Positions 48,688 through 61,160 of a stretch of DNA of 64,000 nucleotides are shown in pieces; within the stretch, counting starts at the first letter, position 1; the number at the start of each line of letters is the position of its first letter. The notes beneath the pieces are model-generated. The model worked only from the letters and a program-made list of their open reading frames with translations. It searched no databases and was not told the origin of the DNA. Position numbers and translations under genes: made by a program. Source of the DNA: Sanderia malayensis (taxonomy: Eukaryota > Cnidaria > Scyphozoa > Semaeostomeae > Pelagiidae); NCBI GenBank assembly GCA_013076295.1, contig RQOL01000718.1:3348001-3412000 (forward strand), written 5' to 3'.

Positions 48688-51600
48688 ATGGTAAGAATAA
48701 TTTAGCTAAAATTGATTGATTTATGATAATATTTTTATTGCATGTTACGTCCTGAAAAATCAAATCCTTGCCTTTGTTATGATGGTCCTTTTTGACCCTC
48801 TTTCGTAGTGACCAGGCCAGCCAGGCTATGAACTTGCATTTGCATGCATGCAACGTGCCTTCAAAATGAATTGCCTTGTCTTGATTTCTAGATAAATAAA
48901 TTATCATTTCTTAGGATATAAGATCGTTCTTCAATCCCGGTGCTAAATCTACATCATCCAGCAGCGAGGATGTTGGTAGTGCTAAGAAAAAGAAAGTTGG
49001 AAAGGTAAGAACATTTTCTAACCTTGAGGTTGACCACGTGGTTTGCCATCGATGGCACGTCAAATAAAACAATTTAATTCAACAATACCAGATTTCAAAA
49101 TATTGCCCTTCAGATAATTACATTGAGATGTTTTTTCATTTTGATTTCTTAAGGTTATATCTTTTCTTCTCAGAGCAACAAAATTGAATCCAAAGTAGAT
49201 GAAAAGAGAAAAAAGAAGTCCAGTAAAAAACGCACTTTTGATTCAGGTATTTTTGCCATCGTTTACCATCTAAATTAACATAGTTTTTCGATCTGACTTT
49301 TGGCACGTAAGGAATTTTTTGCTGAGATCTTTGATGTCCAAGAGGACCCACACTTTATCCAGTCTCTCCTCCTTTTTCAGTTATCCCCTTTCATAAGTCT
49401 CCCACTGTAGTCCTCCCCCCTGTCCCCTTTTCAGCCCCCTCTCTTCTGCCCTTTTTAAAACTAGAGAGCTGAAGTTCCTCTGGAACTTGATAGGGTTTTC
49501 TCAATAAGTTTATATTGCTTTTTTAGATTCAGACGAAGAACCTTTGCCCCCAAAATTAAGGTATCATATTCCATTTTGACGCAAATAAAGAAATAAACAA
49601 GAAAAGGTAACAAAAAGCCAACAAAGGTAACAATTGTTTCACTCTTTTTTGTCTTTCATGCAGAAAAACAGCATCTTCAAAGGCAAAAGTTATCAAAGAG
49701 TCAGGTAAAGTTGTTTTTAAAACTTTATTTTAAATTATCACTGAAGAATAAGTCTCCACTCACAAATAGTGTAACATGATTGATTTGTGAAATTGCAAAC
49801 CTAATTTAAAAGAAACTAATTTACTTTAGCTTTATATGGCATGCATTGATAATGCTCTAGATAACTGTTCCACTATGAACTGCTGTAATATGTTTGGGTG
49901 CAGGTTGCCTCAAGTCTTTGTCTCATTTGTCATCATTTGCCAGATAATACCAATTGATTGGGTATTATCTGATTTGATATTGGTCGGATCTGCATGGGTT
50001 AGGGTATGATTTATTGTCTCCCATCTTTTCGTAGATGATGATGATGATGATGTAGTTGTAGTTTCTGTGAAGAAAAAAGCAAAAGAAGAGCCAAAGTAAT
50101 TTGTTTAAATTTTATATAGATAATAAAAACTCTACTAGTTACTTAATTTTTGACTTTGCAGAGGGGCTATTATCAGAGAGAGGGTTTAATATAATTCGTA
50201 AATTGGCATAACTTACATCTCAAATTTCTTTACTCAAGGAAACCTTCAGAGAGTGAAAAGAAAAAAGTTGTTGCTTCTCCTAAATTACCACAGCTGAAAC
50301 CAACAAGTGCAGTTGACTTTTTTGGTTCAACACCCATCAGTCAGAAGTCCAAACCAAGTATTTTGAAAAAGAAACAAGTAAGTCCACTGTTTATCCATTG
50401 ATTTCCTTCCCATTTAATTGCAGTTTTTGATAATTTAGGGGGCGTCTATTTGAGGGGGCATTTAATAGAAGGGGCATTTAATCATTACGATATTTCAAGT
50501 ATTCAAGTTTGAATTTCATAATGCTTTTCATTACCAGTACTTTTTATTTCAATATTATTTTTCAAGGAGCCAAAGGAAAATAAAGAGAAGCAAAAAGTAA
50601 TTGTTGCAAACGTTGTCAAACTTGTTGAATTGATGTCATTCCTGTTTTTTCTTTCTTGATTGTGACATTAATGTTTGCAGGAACATAAGGAGAAGAAATC
50701 AAAAGGACAAATTGTTGAAGATATTGATATATTTGATGATGACGATGATGATTTTGAAAAATCCATCCTGGATCTTGAAACTTTTCCTGGCGAAACTGCA
50801 ACCAAGGATGTATGTTTTTGTAATTCAATAACTTTGATTTTATTTTGCGATATCATGATTTGCGATATCAAATCAACAGTAAATAATCTATAATTTGATT
50901 TTTGCAGAAAAACGTTTCTTCAAAACGCCCGGAAGAGTCAAAAAGTAAGAGACTTTTAGAGGAGTCGCCAATTCCTTCGAAGGAAAAGAAAGAAAAACGT
51001 AAAGAAATTGAAGTTCAGAAAAACCCAGCGAATAAACCATCACCGCAGAAATCAGAGAAAAATACTCCAAAGAAATCAACTATTAAATCTGGTAAAAAGA
51101 GTGCAGATATGAAAGAAACTGAAACACCTACATCTGAGAAGAAAAAATTTAATTATGCAGCCTACAGATCTAGGGAAGGACCCAGAGAACTAGGAACCAA
51201 AGAACTGCCAGAAGTAAGACGTTTCCTATCTGTTGTCCTCCAATTTATACCTGTGTATTATGTGTGTGTTTTGATATTTTTATTCAATTTATCTGTCTAG
51301 GGTGGCGAGAATTGTCTTGAAGGGCTGACATTTGTAATAACAGGAGTTTTAGAATCGATTGAAAGGGATGAAGCGGTAGATTTGGTAAAACGATATGGCG
51401 GTAAAGTTACATCTGCGATAAGCAAGAAAACATCATATTTAATTGTCGGCAGAGATGCCGGAGAAAGTAAAATCGAAAAAGTAATTGTTTTTTAATTTTT
51501 TTCACTTCTTAATGATATATTTTCCCTGTTATTCTTATTTAGATTTCTTAGCAGCGCGAGAAAAGGAAATTTCATTTCACGAAATGAACTGATGAGATTT

Positions 51601-54600
51601 GTAATGCCATATGCTTAGCATGCATATTTTCGTAGCTTTATTTAGGTTATATCGGTTAATGTTTAAATTAAATTAAATTTTTTGCAGGCCAAGAAATTAC
51701 GTACGAAACAACTTGACGAAGATGGTCTTTTTGATTTGATAAAGAAACTCCCTGGAAAGAAGTCAAAATATGAAGTGGAAAGTGCTGAAGTTGAGCAGGT
51801 TACTTCTAGTTATTCATTCTAGGCATAAGTAGTTGTAATTATCTACATAAGTGATATACAAAAGTAATTTCGCACTTGAGGGCGTCAGAGTTGGGAGCAA
51901 TATCTCACCGAAAATAATATGCAAAACATCAAAATTGGATATGAATATAATATGTTCATGATTTTCATAATTTTGCACATTAATTAGTCTTTACTAATCT
52001 TCAAACGATGCCATTTGAAGATTACTCACCGAAAGTGACACAAAAGAGTCATCCAAGATTTACACCTTTATTTATTTATGTTTGTAGCCTCGTTCGCACA
52101 AGAAGTCACCCTCGTCTACGCTTGCAAGCGAAAGCAAGTACTTCAAAAAGGAAGACAATAGCGTCATCGTTGAAGATAACAAAGATGCAACTGCGCATTC
52201 GCAAAGTTCAACTGCGCATTCGCATGAATCACCAGGCCAACGGGCAAACAGCCAATCGCAGTCCCAGTCGCAAGGTATGATGGGATATTGTTTGGTAGAT
52301 TAGTTGATATTATGTCGGAAGAATTACTTTACCTCTGACATTTAGTTATCACGCATGCGTAACCCAAAGCCTTTATCAAAGAAACGTCATGATTCCAAAG
52401 ACAAGATTTATAACTTTTTTCCGATTGAATTGAATTACAATTCAACTCATGAACGATAGATTATTATTGTCCTTTGTTACTCAAGTATTCAGGGATACTT
52501 GTAGATGTAGGGGGGAGGGGAGGGGCGATAAACCAGGGTAAAGATTTTGTAACTCTTTTCAAGAGGAGTAACTTCTGATGATGGAAACTTTTTTCAACCT
52601 TTTGCATTGAATTTGTTTTGAGATATGTTTACATTTATTCGTAGATACCCGTTCAGCGGAAGAGCTACTTTGGGTCGATAAATATAAACCAAAAGTGATG
52701 AAGGATATTATTGGCCAACAAGGTGATAAAAGCAATGCAAAGAAACTTTTGAAATGGCTGAAAAATTGGAATCATAATAACGCTAATCCTAAAGGAAAAG
52801 GAGGTCATATATTCGAACATATTCATTATTTACTTCATTACTTACTTTTATTAACTACTTTTCATTGACTATTTCAATAACTACTTTTTTTACTTATCTA
52901 ATATTTTTTACTATTGAATTTAACTTTCTTTTTTTACTCTATTCTATATTATATAGATTTATTTTTTATTAATTTATTTCTTTATTTTACTTCGTTTTTA
53001 CCCCATTGCTGGTTTATTTCTTTCTGATTTACTTTTAATCATTTTTCTATAATTATCTGCTTGATTTTATTTACTCATTTCATTTTCAAGTTACTTATTT
53101 GATTATGCAATTATTCAACTCATTTCAATCCCTATCCATTCTTTTATCCATCTTCTTGAGCCTAATTATACACTCAATTATTGCTTTACTGAATTATCAA
53201 TCAGCCTATATGGAGTTGCTTTTTCATGAAGTTGTTTTTTATAGGTTTTTTCGCCGGCAAGGAAGATGGTTCATATTCAAATGCGCCCTTTTATCGGGTC
53301 CACCCGGAGTCGGAAAAACCACAACAGCCGGTCTTGTTTGCAAGGTGAGAATAGGGGGTGGGGGGGCTGAGATAATGATTTTGACACAGTAAGGCCCCAC
53401 AATTAAAAAACTCGCTTCATTAAGAGCTCTATTGTTTGCAAAGGCTTCCTATTGTTTTCCTATTGTTCTTCTGAAAAAATTGGCCTGAAAGCTTTTTGCA
53501 AGTTTCTGCGGGGCTACCCTGAATTCCATAAAATTCAATGGTCCAAATAAATATAGTAGAACACAATTACTGAGCACTCGTATGTCGGTATGTGAGCCTG
53601 CAGATGAAACTCCAAAGCGAGGCTTTCTTGTTTTCTTTCAACCTGCGTCATTTCAGTATGATATAATCCGTTGTGCAATTTGCTCCCTTCAATTTCAATT
53701 ATGAATTCCCCTTGGGAAACTGCAATGTCGCCCCCTCCCCCCTGTAACCGCAGTATGAGGGACACCAACAACATCGGTATCAGTTGTATGCAGGGTGATT
53801 AGCAATGGGACTTGCACGTTGCGGGTCACAACTAAACCGCCCTCCATCATCGAATCAAAGGGCGAATGTTCGTGAATGCTGAATGCTAGAGTCACTGTAC
53901 TCTGAAATCAAATATGTTTATTTCCACATTCATTTTCCGTCAATATTTAGGAAGCCAATTTTTCATTTGTTGAACTGAATGCAAGTGATACAAGGAGTAA
54001 AAAGACTTTGCAACAAGTTGTTTCAGAGCTCCTGTCCAACACTACTGTTGATAACATGTTCTTTTCAGGTATGTTATTATCATTATATTTGTGACACGAT
54101 AGCAGATGAAAATGCATTGAATTCCCGAATCAATTCGGTATTAAGTGCCTAGGTGATAAGTTATCTTATATAGAAATTATATGTACAGTCAAGTCTGCAT
54201 AGTTGGAACTCGTGTTATTCGAACTCTATCTAATTCGAACGAAATTCTCTGTCCCTTCAAAGGATCAACTAATGAATCATATCTTATAAAACAAACCTCT
54301 TTAATTCGAGTTTTTTGTAATTCGAACATTTTCACGCTTCCCCGGGGTCTCCGAATTTGACAAACTTGACTGTAATATAGATCTTATATGTAATTTTTTT
54401 GGAGCTGGAAAGCCACAGTTATAGTGGATATGCTCATTTATGCCATATATAATAATGGTAATAATATAATAATAAAGGAAATAATTATAAGATGGGATTG
54501 AATTTTTTTAATTTAGGGAAAAAGCAAGTTGTTGGAAACCACGCTCTTATCATGGATGAAGTTGACGGGATGGCAGGAAATGAAGACCGCGGAGGCGTAC

Positions 54601-57600
54601 AGGTTAATTAAAAATCCTCATTTTTAATCCTCAAGATGATTATTGCCTTTAATTACTTTGATTTAAATGACTAACATGATTTCTTTTTGCTTTGGCTATG
54701 ATTGACTTTGTTACTATTTTGTTGGTTATTTCAATTACCATCAAAGTCATTAATTGTAATCACTCTGATTAATGAGTTTGAATAATTTGATTTTATAAAT
54801 ACATTTCACTTGATGTTTCTAAAATTTGAATGACGAATCGATTGCTAAAAGTTTGATAATATATTTTTAGGAATTGATATCATTAATTAAGAACACGAAG
54901 ATTCCAATCATTTGTATGTGCAACGACAGAAATCATCCTAAAATCAGAAGTTTGGCCAATTATTGTTTCGATTTGAGGTTCTATAAACCAAAAGTCGACC
55001 AAATCAAGGTTTGTTCCCTCGCTAACTAACTTCTTCATTTCTTTATTTCATCAAACAATAATCTTAAATGATCTTAAATGGTTTGATCTTAAATTTCTAC
55101 TGTAGGGTTTCGCAATGACAATATCTTGCAGAGAGAAGCTGGTTGCCAATCAAGATATCAGACAGGTTATTATTTACATCATTGTTATTCCATCCACAAT
55201 ATGGGACAAACGTTCTGGGACACCTAGAATTGTTGCAGGTTTTCCACGCATACTTCATCCCCCCTCCCCCAAAAACAATGCTGTCGCTGTATTCATTTTC
55301 GCTGAAATTCTTTCGGCACGGCGATGAGAAAAGACTGGTGCACAAGACAACATTGTTTGGGAGGGAGTGGGGGGGGGGTCGCACTCTGCCAACAGGGAAC
55401 AAAGTGTGCAGAAACATAGCATTATCCAGCGAAATTTTTCACGTGTCCAAGGGACTTTTGTCCCCTATTGTACGACTTGAACAGCTATATGTTACTGTTA
55501 TAACAATCTATCATTCACTATAGTCGATTATACACCCGATATACTTGGTATATACTTGGTATATTGGGTGTTCTAACAAACTTACTCAGTTGTTTTTGTT
55601 AATTTTGTTAATTAAAGGGATGCTGTAATTCAAGGGAAGGGACATAAACATTTGTTTTTCCATCTTTTCTGATGTCACTTGACAAAATCTTCTCCTCTGT
55701 ACACTGCATCGATTTATTTGCAAGTAACGATTACAGGTTAATAGTATAGTTGCAGATTTTTGTTATTTTCCGAGTCCATCTATATATAAGTGTGTGTGCG
55801 TATTTAATATCTATTTTCAGGTGCTGCACAATCTGCAAATGTGGACATCCACAAAGAAATCGATGACTTTTGATGAAGCGAAGATTGAAGCGAAAAATTC
55901 TGAGAAAAATATCAAAATTGTGAGCTTGGGTTTATTGTGTTTACCACAAGTACTTAAATCATTTAAAGAGTAGTCCAGATAGTTAGATTCTGAGCTGGAA
56001 TTTGTTGCTCAACCGCAAACATCTCTATCTTTTGTTTACTTCTGTTTTAGGGGCCTTTTGACATTATCAAGAGGTTGTTTTCTGCGAGTGAAAAACTAAG
56101 CATTCACGACAAGACCGATTTATTCTTCAACGATTATTCATTTGTGCCTTTATTCGTGCAAGAGAATTACCTGGGCAGCCATCCAATTCAATCAAGGTTA
56201 GTATAACATGACCAGTCATTCAATTCAACGCTATAATATCCCGACCACTGCTTTCCTGTCTTGCATTTCTTTGTAAAACGCATCTTTTGTATATTTTGTA
56301 AAGCGCCGTCTCATTTAAGTGCTTTCTTTTAATTTATATTGACATGAACACATCATATTATTATGTGTAGCTACGCAATATTTTGTTTACATGACTACGG
56401 ACATTGCCTTGTGATAACTTCCATTGTGGAGATAAAGCATTAGCTTCAATGCCTGTGTTTATTCATGCGTTAGACAATTTCCCAGTTTCTTAAGATAAGA
56501 ACACTGAGGCTTGATTTCCCAAAAACATGAGATTATGCTCAGCCTCGGGTGAGAAATTGAAAAAAACAACGTGATTTTTAATTTTTTTCCCCTTCAATAA
56601 AACAAAACCATGCAAATTCTGAACAAAATTGTACTGTTCAGTATGTTGTTTTCCATATATTTTAGGAAGAAAGTCGCTCCTAAAATAAGAACACTTTTAA
56701 GAACATTTGAGCATCAAGTTATTAAAAAATTAAGAACATCGAGCCTCGGAAAAAATTATTTGGTTCTTGTAAAAGGAAAAGAGTGTATAATGATACTTCT
56801 TGAAGAGTCTTTAGATTATGGAATATTGTCTCATTAGTTATTGGGCAACAGTGTTCAGGTATTTTCGGTAACATTGGTGGTTTATAATATTAATTAAATA
56901 ATCATATTAATGATAATAATCTAATTACAGAGGGAATATGAGAAAGACTTTGGAATTGACAAGCAAAGCCGCTGATGCCATTGCGGATAGTAATTTAATC
57001 GAGAAGCTCATACGAGGCGAACAGAATTGGAGTTTATTACCACTGCAGGTGTGTGATATCATTGAATGTCATGATAATGTTTACCTGTACACACGTGTAT
57101 CCGTAGCCATCTTTGCCACGTGTTATTGTCGAAGTCATTTGTTTGCACAACAATGCGAGATTTTGTTCGCTTCAAGAAATAACTTCCTTTTCTCCTTATC
57201 AAAGATAACTGTCTGGTTTCAACGTGTCCAGACATCCCATCTCCCACCGTATCTCCCACTGTATCTCCCACTTTTCTAGCACTCGGCACTATTTTTCCGC
57301 ATTGCCTTTGATAAGGGATTTCGATTATACCGATTGGCCGCCGGTTCACAAAATTAGCAAAACAATGAAGGATTTAGAACTGCATACAAAGCAACTTTTT
57401 TTAATTAGCAATGCTGGGTAGAGCATTTCTGGTGAAAATGTCACCCAACAGGGTGAAATTTTCACTAGAAATGACATTCTCACAATACCCTAACATCAAC
57501 AAATATTCGTTGCATACGCTGCCAAAATCCTTTCGCATTAGCATCAGCTTTCAGTTCCACCCCATTCTCTGATTGTTGCAAACACTGCTCTCTTTGTGTA

Positions 57601-59669
57601 CGTCCTGGCAAACTGTTTATATCCATGTTTATGCTTATCATGTTATCCGTGCAACAGTATAATGATGTCTAATATTATTCATGTAGTAACTCAGGATTAG
57701 CACACTTTAAATCATCGAAAGTATGTGATTGGTGTAATTTTGAAGTGACATTTTTTTCCAGGGTTTCTTTTCATGTGTTTATGCACCTGATATGATGCGT
57801 GGAGGCATGGGTCAAAGAATCGAATTTCCACAATGGCTAGGCAAGAATTCGTCAACAACTAAACACGATCGAATTCTGCAAGAATTAAAAGTACACATGA
57901 GATTAAGGTAATTTGTTTAATAAAGATATTTATTTTTCTCCCATAATGATGACGATTACATAGAAAAATACTACCTTTTTTCTGTGGTTTGCTTTTTTAA
58001 ATATGCGTTTGATATCTCCAATAAAGAACATCTCATGAGCATTGTATCGGCTGAGCATTTTGAATATAGTTGGACGATTTAATAACAATAATTTAATAAA
58101 ATCTTTCTTCTACCAGTGCATGAATCGGGACATTTTTTTACTTCAATTTTTATTCTTTTATTACTTTACTTTATTACTTTAAGTTGTAAACCAGGCTGAA
58201 AAAACTTTAGCTTAGCTGTGTAATTTTCGTTAAAGAATGAATGCATACATAAAACTCATTTTACAGCTGCCTTGCGAACAAAGCAGACATCAATCTGGAC
58301 TACCTGTGGCTCATGAGAAACCGCCTTATTGCTCCATTGACAAGATCGGTATGCTATGCTATGCTATGCTATGCTATGCTATGTTATGCTATGCTATGCT
58401 ATGCTATGCTATGTTATGCTATGCTATGCTATGCTATGCTATGCTATGCTATGCTATGTTATGCTATGCTATGCTATGCTATGCTATGTTGTGCTATGCT
58501 ATGCTATGCTATGCTATGCTATGCTATGCTATGCTATGCTATGCTATGCTATGCTATGCTATGCTATGTTATGCTATGCTATGCTATGCTATGCTATGCT
58601 ATGCTATGCTATGCTATGCTATGCTATGCTATGCTATGCTATGCTATGTTATGCTATGCTATGTTATGCTATGCTATGCTATGTTATGCTATGCTATGCT
58701 ATGCTATGCTATGCTATGCTATGCTATGCTATGCTATGTTATGCTATGCTATGCTATGCTATTAAGTAATCTGCATAAGAAATTGATGTATCTTACTGCC
58801 GTGTATCATAGGGATACGCAAAGCTTTGCATTTAAGCGCAGCAATGCGCCTGAAGGCCAAACATGATTTGATCGAATGTGATTTCATTTGTGACATTTCA
58901 TTTTTTGTTATGTCCCGTAGATAATGGATTCATATAATCTAACAAGAGAAGACTGGGAATCTTTTATGGAGATTGGAAAATGGCCATCAATGCCTGACTT
59001 AATGTCTTCCATTCCCTCCAAGGTTTGTTATTGTTTTATGCTAATATTCAGTAATAAGTCATTATCATATCATACCTAATGAACAGTTTGGTGTAACGAA
59101 CTGAGTATCTGGCAAAACCTTTGTATTGTATTATAATGTACTCTTAGTTTAACTGACGTTATGGATAATATTTGTTTTCCTCCCAATCACGAAGGTTATT
59201 CAAGGATTTCAATTCTTAATTTCAATCCTTAAATTGCGATCAATTTTTTAATTTCAATCCTTAAGTAGCGATCAAAAAACTTCAATCAATTACTTATATC
59301 TGTTATTTGGTCTTATTTAAAACTGGGAAGTATCACATCTAATAAGTTTATTTATTTTCTCGTTTAATCGATAGTTTATTCATTCGTTTGTTTATCCTTT
59401 ATTAGGTAAAGGCTGCATTTACGAGGACCTACAATAAAGGTACTCACATAACGCCATACGCAAGTCAAGGCATTGCAAAGAAATCAAAACGAGGCGCATC
59501 AAATAGCGAGGCTTTGGAAGATGTTGATAATTTGGAACAAACTGACGAAGAGGATGACGTAAGCAAGGATTCAATGATTAAAATAAAAAGCAAATCCAAT
59601 GAGAAAGGTGGTAAAAGAAAAATGAAGAGTGAAGCCTCTGCCAGTAGCAAGAAAAGGGTGAAGAAGTGA
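48688..59669 (+). CDS. RFC1: Replication factor C subunit 1 (large clamp-loader subunit)
   Basis: 26 exons: 48688-48690, 48915-49004, 49174-49246, 49527-49560, 49664-49704, 50035-50095, 50239-50377, 50567-50596, 50681-50809, 50908-51213, 51301-51480, 51688-51798, 52088-52274, 52645-52803, 53245-53344, 53951-54068, 54517-54602, 54871-55008, 55106-55165, 55821-55919, 56051-56196, 56931-57048, 57762-57907, 58267-58348, 58921-59022, 59406-59669; about 1000 residues (human 1148). Loads PCNA onto primed DNA in the nucleus. N-terminal DIRSFFNPG and SAVDFFGS motifs; BRCT domain about 303-395 (NCLEGLTFVITGVLESIERD); AAA+ module with LLWVDKYKP, Walker A SGPPGVGKTTTAG, ELNASDTRSK, Walker B LIMDEVDGMAGNEDRGG, CNDRNHPKIRSL (sensor 1) and NQDIRQ (sensor 2); RFC1 C-terminal domain; lysine-rich tail. 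All phases agree except exon 53245-53344, which lacks one base. The single-codon first exon is inferred from the ATG-GTAAGA at 48688 and the phase of exon 2. Confidence 0.93.
50437..50490. repeat. short GGGCGTCTATTTGAGGGGGC-type repeat in an RFC1 intron
   Basis: Phrases GGGGGCGTCTATTTGAGGG, GGGGCATTTAATAGAAGG and GGGGCATTTAATC resemble those at 11885-12050 and 60185-60215. Confidence 0.45.
54186..54372. mobile_element. pogo/Tigger-type MITE in an RFC1 intron
   Basis: The ends are CAGTCAAGT and ACTTGACTG, each flanked by TA. The interior has repeated ATTCGAAC phrases ('GTTATTCGAACTC', 'TAATTCGAACG', 'GTAATTCGAACATT'), the usual signature of pogo/Tigger non-autonomous elements. 187 bp, no coding capacity. 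Confidence 0.85.
58349..58762. repeat. (TATGC)n pentanucleotide array in an RFC1 intron
   Basis: About 82 TATGC pentamers, some changed to TATGT. The array starts at the first base of the intron, so the 5' splice site GTATGC is itself the first repeat. All three forward frames stay open across it because the 5-mer contains no stop in any phase; those frames are not genes. Confidence 0.97.
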
Positions 59670-61044
59670 GGAAATTTTTCATTGATTTGATTTTCATTGA
59701 ATTTCTATGCATGTTCCCTAATATGCATAGAATCTCATGATGAATTAAAGGGGAACAAAAGACAGAAAATTAATGCAAGATGAAAAGTCGATTGGTATTT
59801 GAAATGAGGCTCTATCATTTCATGCAATTACAGACGATGTTGTGCAACAACAATAACATTTTTTCTGGGTGTAGCGAAGCAGTATTTTGTGTTGGATATT
59901 TTTTTTATGTTATGCTGTATTCTGTTTGTGAGTTTTTTGTGAACATGCTACTTGAGCTCATCAAAAGAACAACAGATTGAGAAGTTGTAGGCCAAAGAAT
60001 ACTTCTGCTTCCAGTCGCGAAATTGAGGTTGTATCTGAATTCTCAAATGGAAGAGAGGTTTTCTGTGACTCTTCTTTCATTTTGATATTAGCAGAGTAGG
60101 ATATATGTACGCTTGGGCTGATGAATTGAATTGTTGTTACGTCACTTCAAGTGATAAATTACCCAGGCGCAACCTTTCTTACTACCCGGCCCTTATTTTT
60201 GGGGGCGCTTATTTTATTCAGACGAATGGCTGTAAATTAAGCACTTTCACGTGAAAGAAGCACTTTGTTCAAACCTGAAATACAACTTACAGAAGCGCAA
60301 CCAAATACAGAAATCGGGAATCGCAACTTTGAGCCCGCTTTACCAACTGTGCAGTTATCTTTTCTCTGAAGCAGAATATGGTTTACCACAAGTTTTCAAA
60401 GGGTTCTGCGCATGTCACTTTGTCAATGAGACAGAATGGCCTTGCTCTCTTTGCAACTCCGCACTGGCCGGCAGCTGGGCCTATCCTCCGCACGTACGGG
60501 CTTACGCTTCACCACCCAATCCCATGAATGAACGTGGATTGAGGTTTGAAATGATTTCAACTCAGATCGGTATTTCAAAGCGTTTGATGTAGAAATTTCA
60601 TCATTGGAACTTGTTACGAGATACTAGTATTATAAACTGAAGTTTAACTTAATGCTTCCCGACTTTCATCAAAACATTTTGAAAATCCGCATCTGAAAGC
60701 AATCTCAAGTCAATTTACAATATGCGCGCTCAAAATGAATACGTCACGAAACCGTTCCGCTTTGACCTTGTGTTTATATTTTGCTTGGAAACAAATATTG
60801 CATGAAATTACTGCGCAGCGCCAATCGATTCTCATTTGAATACAACGTATTTACTCCTGTTTTCAACATGGTGGTATTTGTACAGCAGCAATGGTACAAT
60901 GCTGCTGTACAAATCCAATGCCGATATGATTTCATGCCATTTTTTGTTTTCATTGCCGTGTTGTACCCATGATCTCACTAAATACGAAGGTGAGCAGTAT
61001 ATAGATGGTTATAGCGAGTCCAAAAAACATGGACATTGTATCAT
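59670..61044. other. RFC1 3' flank, no gene seen
   Basis: ATTAAA at about 59745 may serve as the RFC1 polyadenylation signal. A GGGGGCGCTTATTTT repeat fragment lies at 60185-60215. The frame 60251-60592 (113 codons) has no recognisable domain and no splice partners. Two phrases (TTGTACAGCAGCA.../TGCTGCTGTACAA, 60877-60911) form a short inverted pair. Confidence 0.4.
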
Positions 61045-61160
61045 GGCCAATCTTAGACTCACTACATTGCGCCCCTGTGCTTCACTCGCATTTTTTCTTG
61101 CTCGGTTGTGTTGAGAGTTACGAGCTGGGTACAGGGACGCAATGTATTGAGTCTCGGCCA
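61045..61160. repeat. foldback repeat with about 30-bp arms
   Basis: The left arm (61045-61079, ...GACTCACTACATTGCGCCCC) pairs with the right arm (61131-61160, GGGACGCAATGTATTGAGTC). The right-arm phrase GGGACGCAATG-N4-GAGTCT also occurs once in each 8.45-kb unit (15511 and its copies). Confidence 0.55.

Noticed and set aside
55115..55523. Forward and reverse frames in the RFC1 intron after 55165
   Set aside because: They extend past a good donor into intronic G-rich/C-rich runs; no family resemblance beyond the exon itself.
56610..56837. Possible extra RFC1 exon after TTTTAG at 56665
   Set aside because: The neighbouring RFC1 exons 56051-56196 and 56931-57048 join in phase without it, and the peptide has no match in RFC1.
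58237..58866. Long CYAMLCYAML frames
   Set aside because: Translation of the (TATGC)n microsatellite; open in all three forward frames.
60251..60592. 113-codon frame after RFC1
   Set aside because: No domain, no splice partners, and surrounding DNA looks like repeat fragments.
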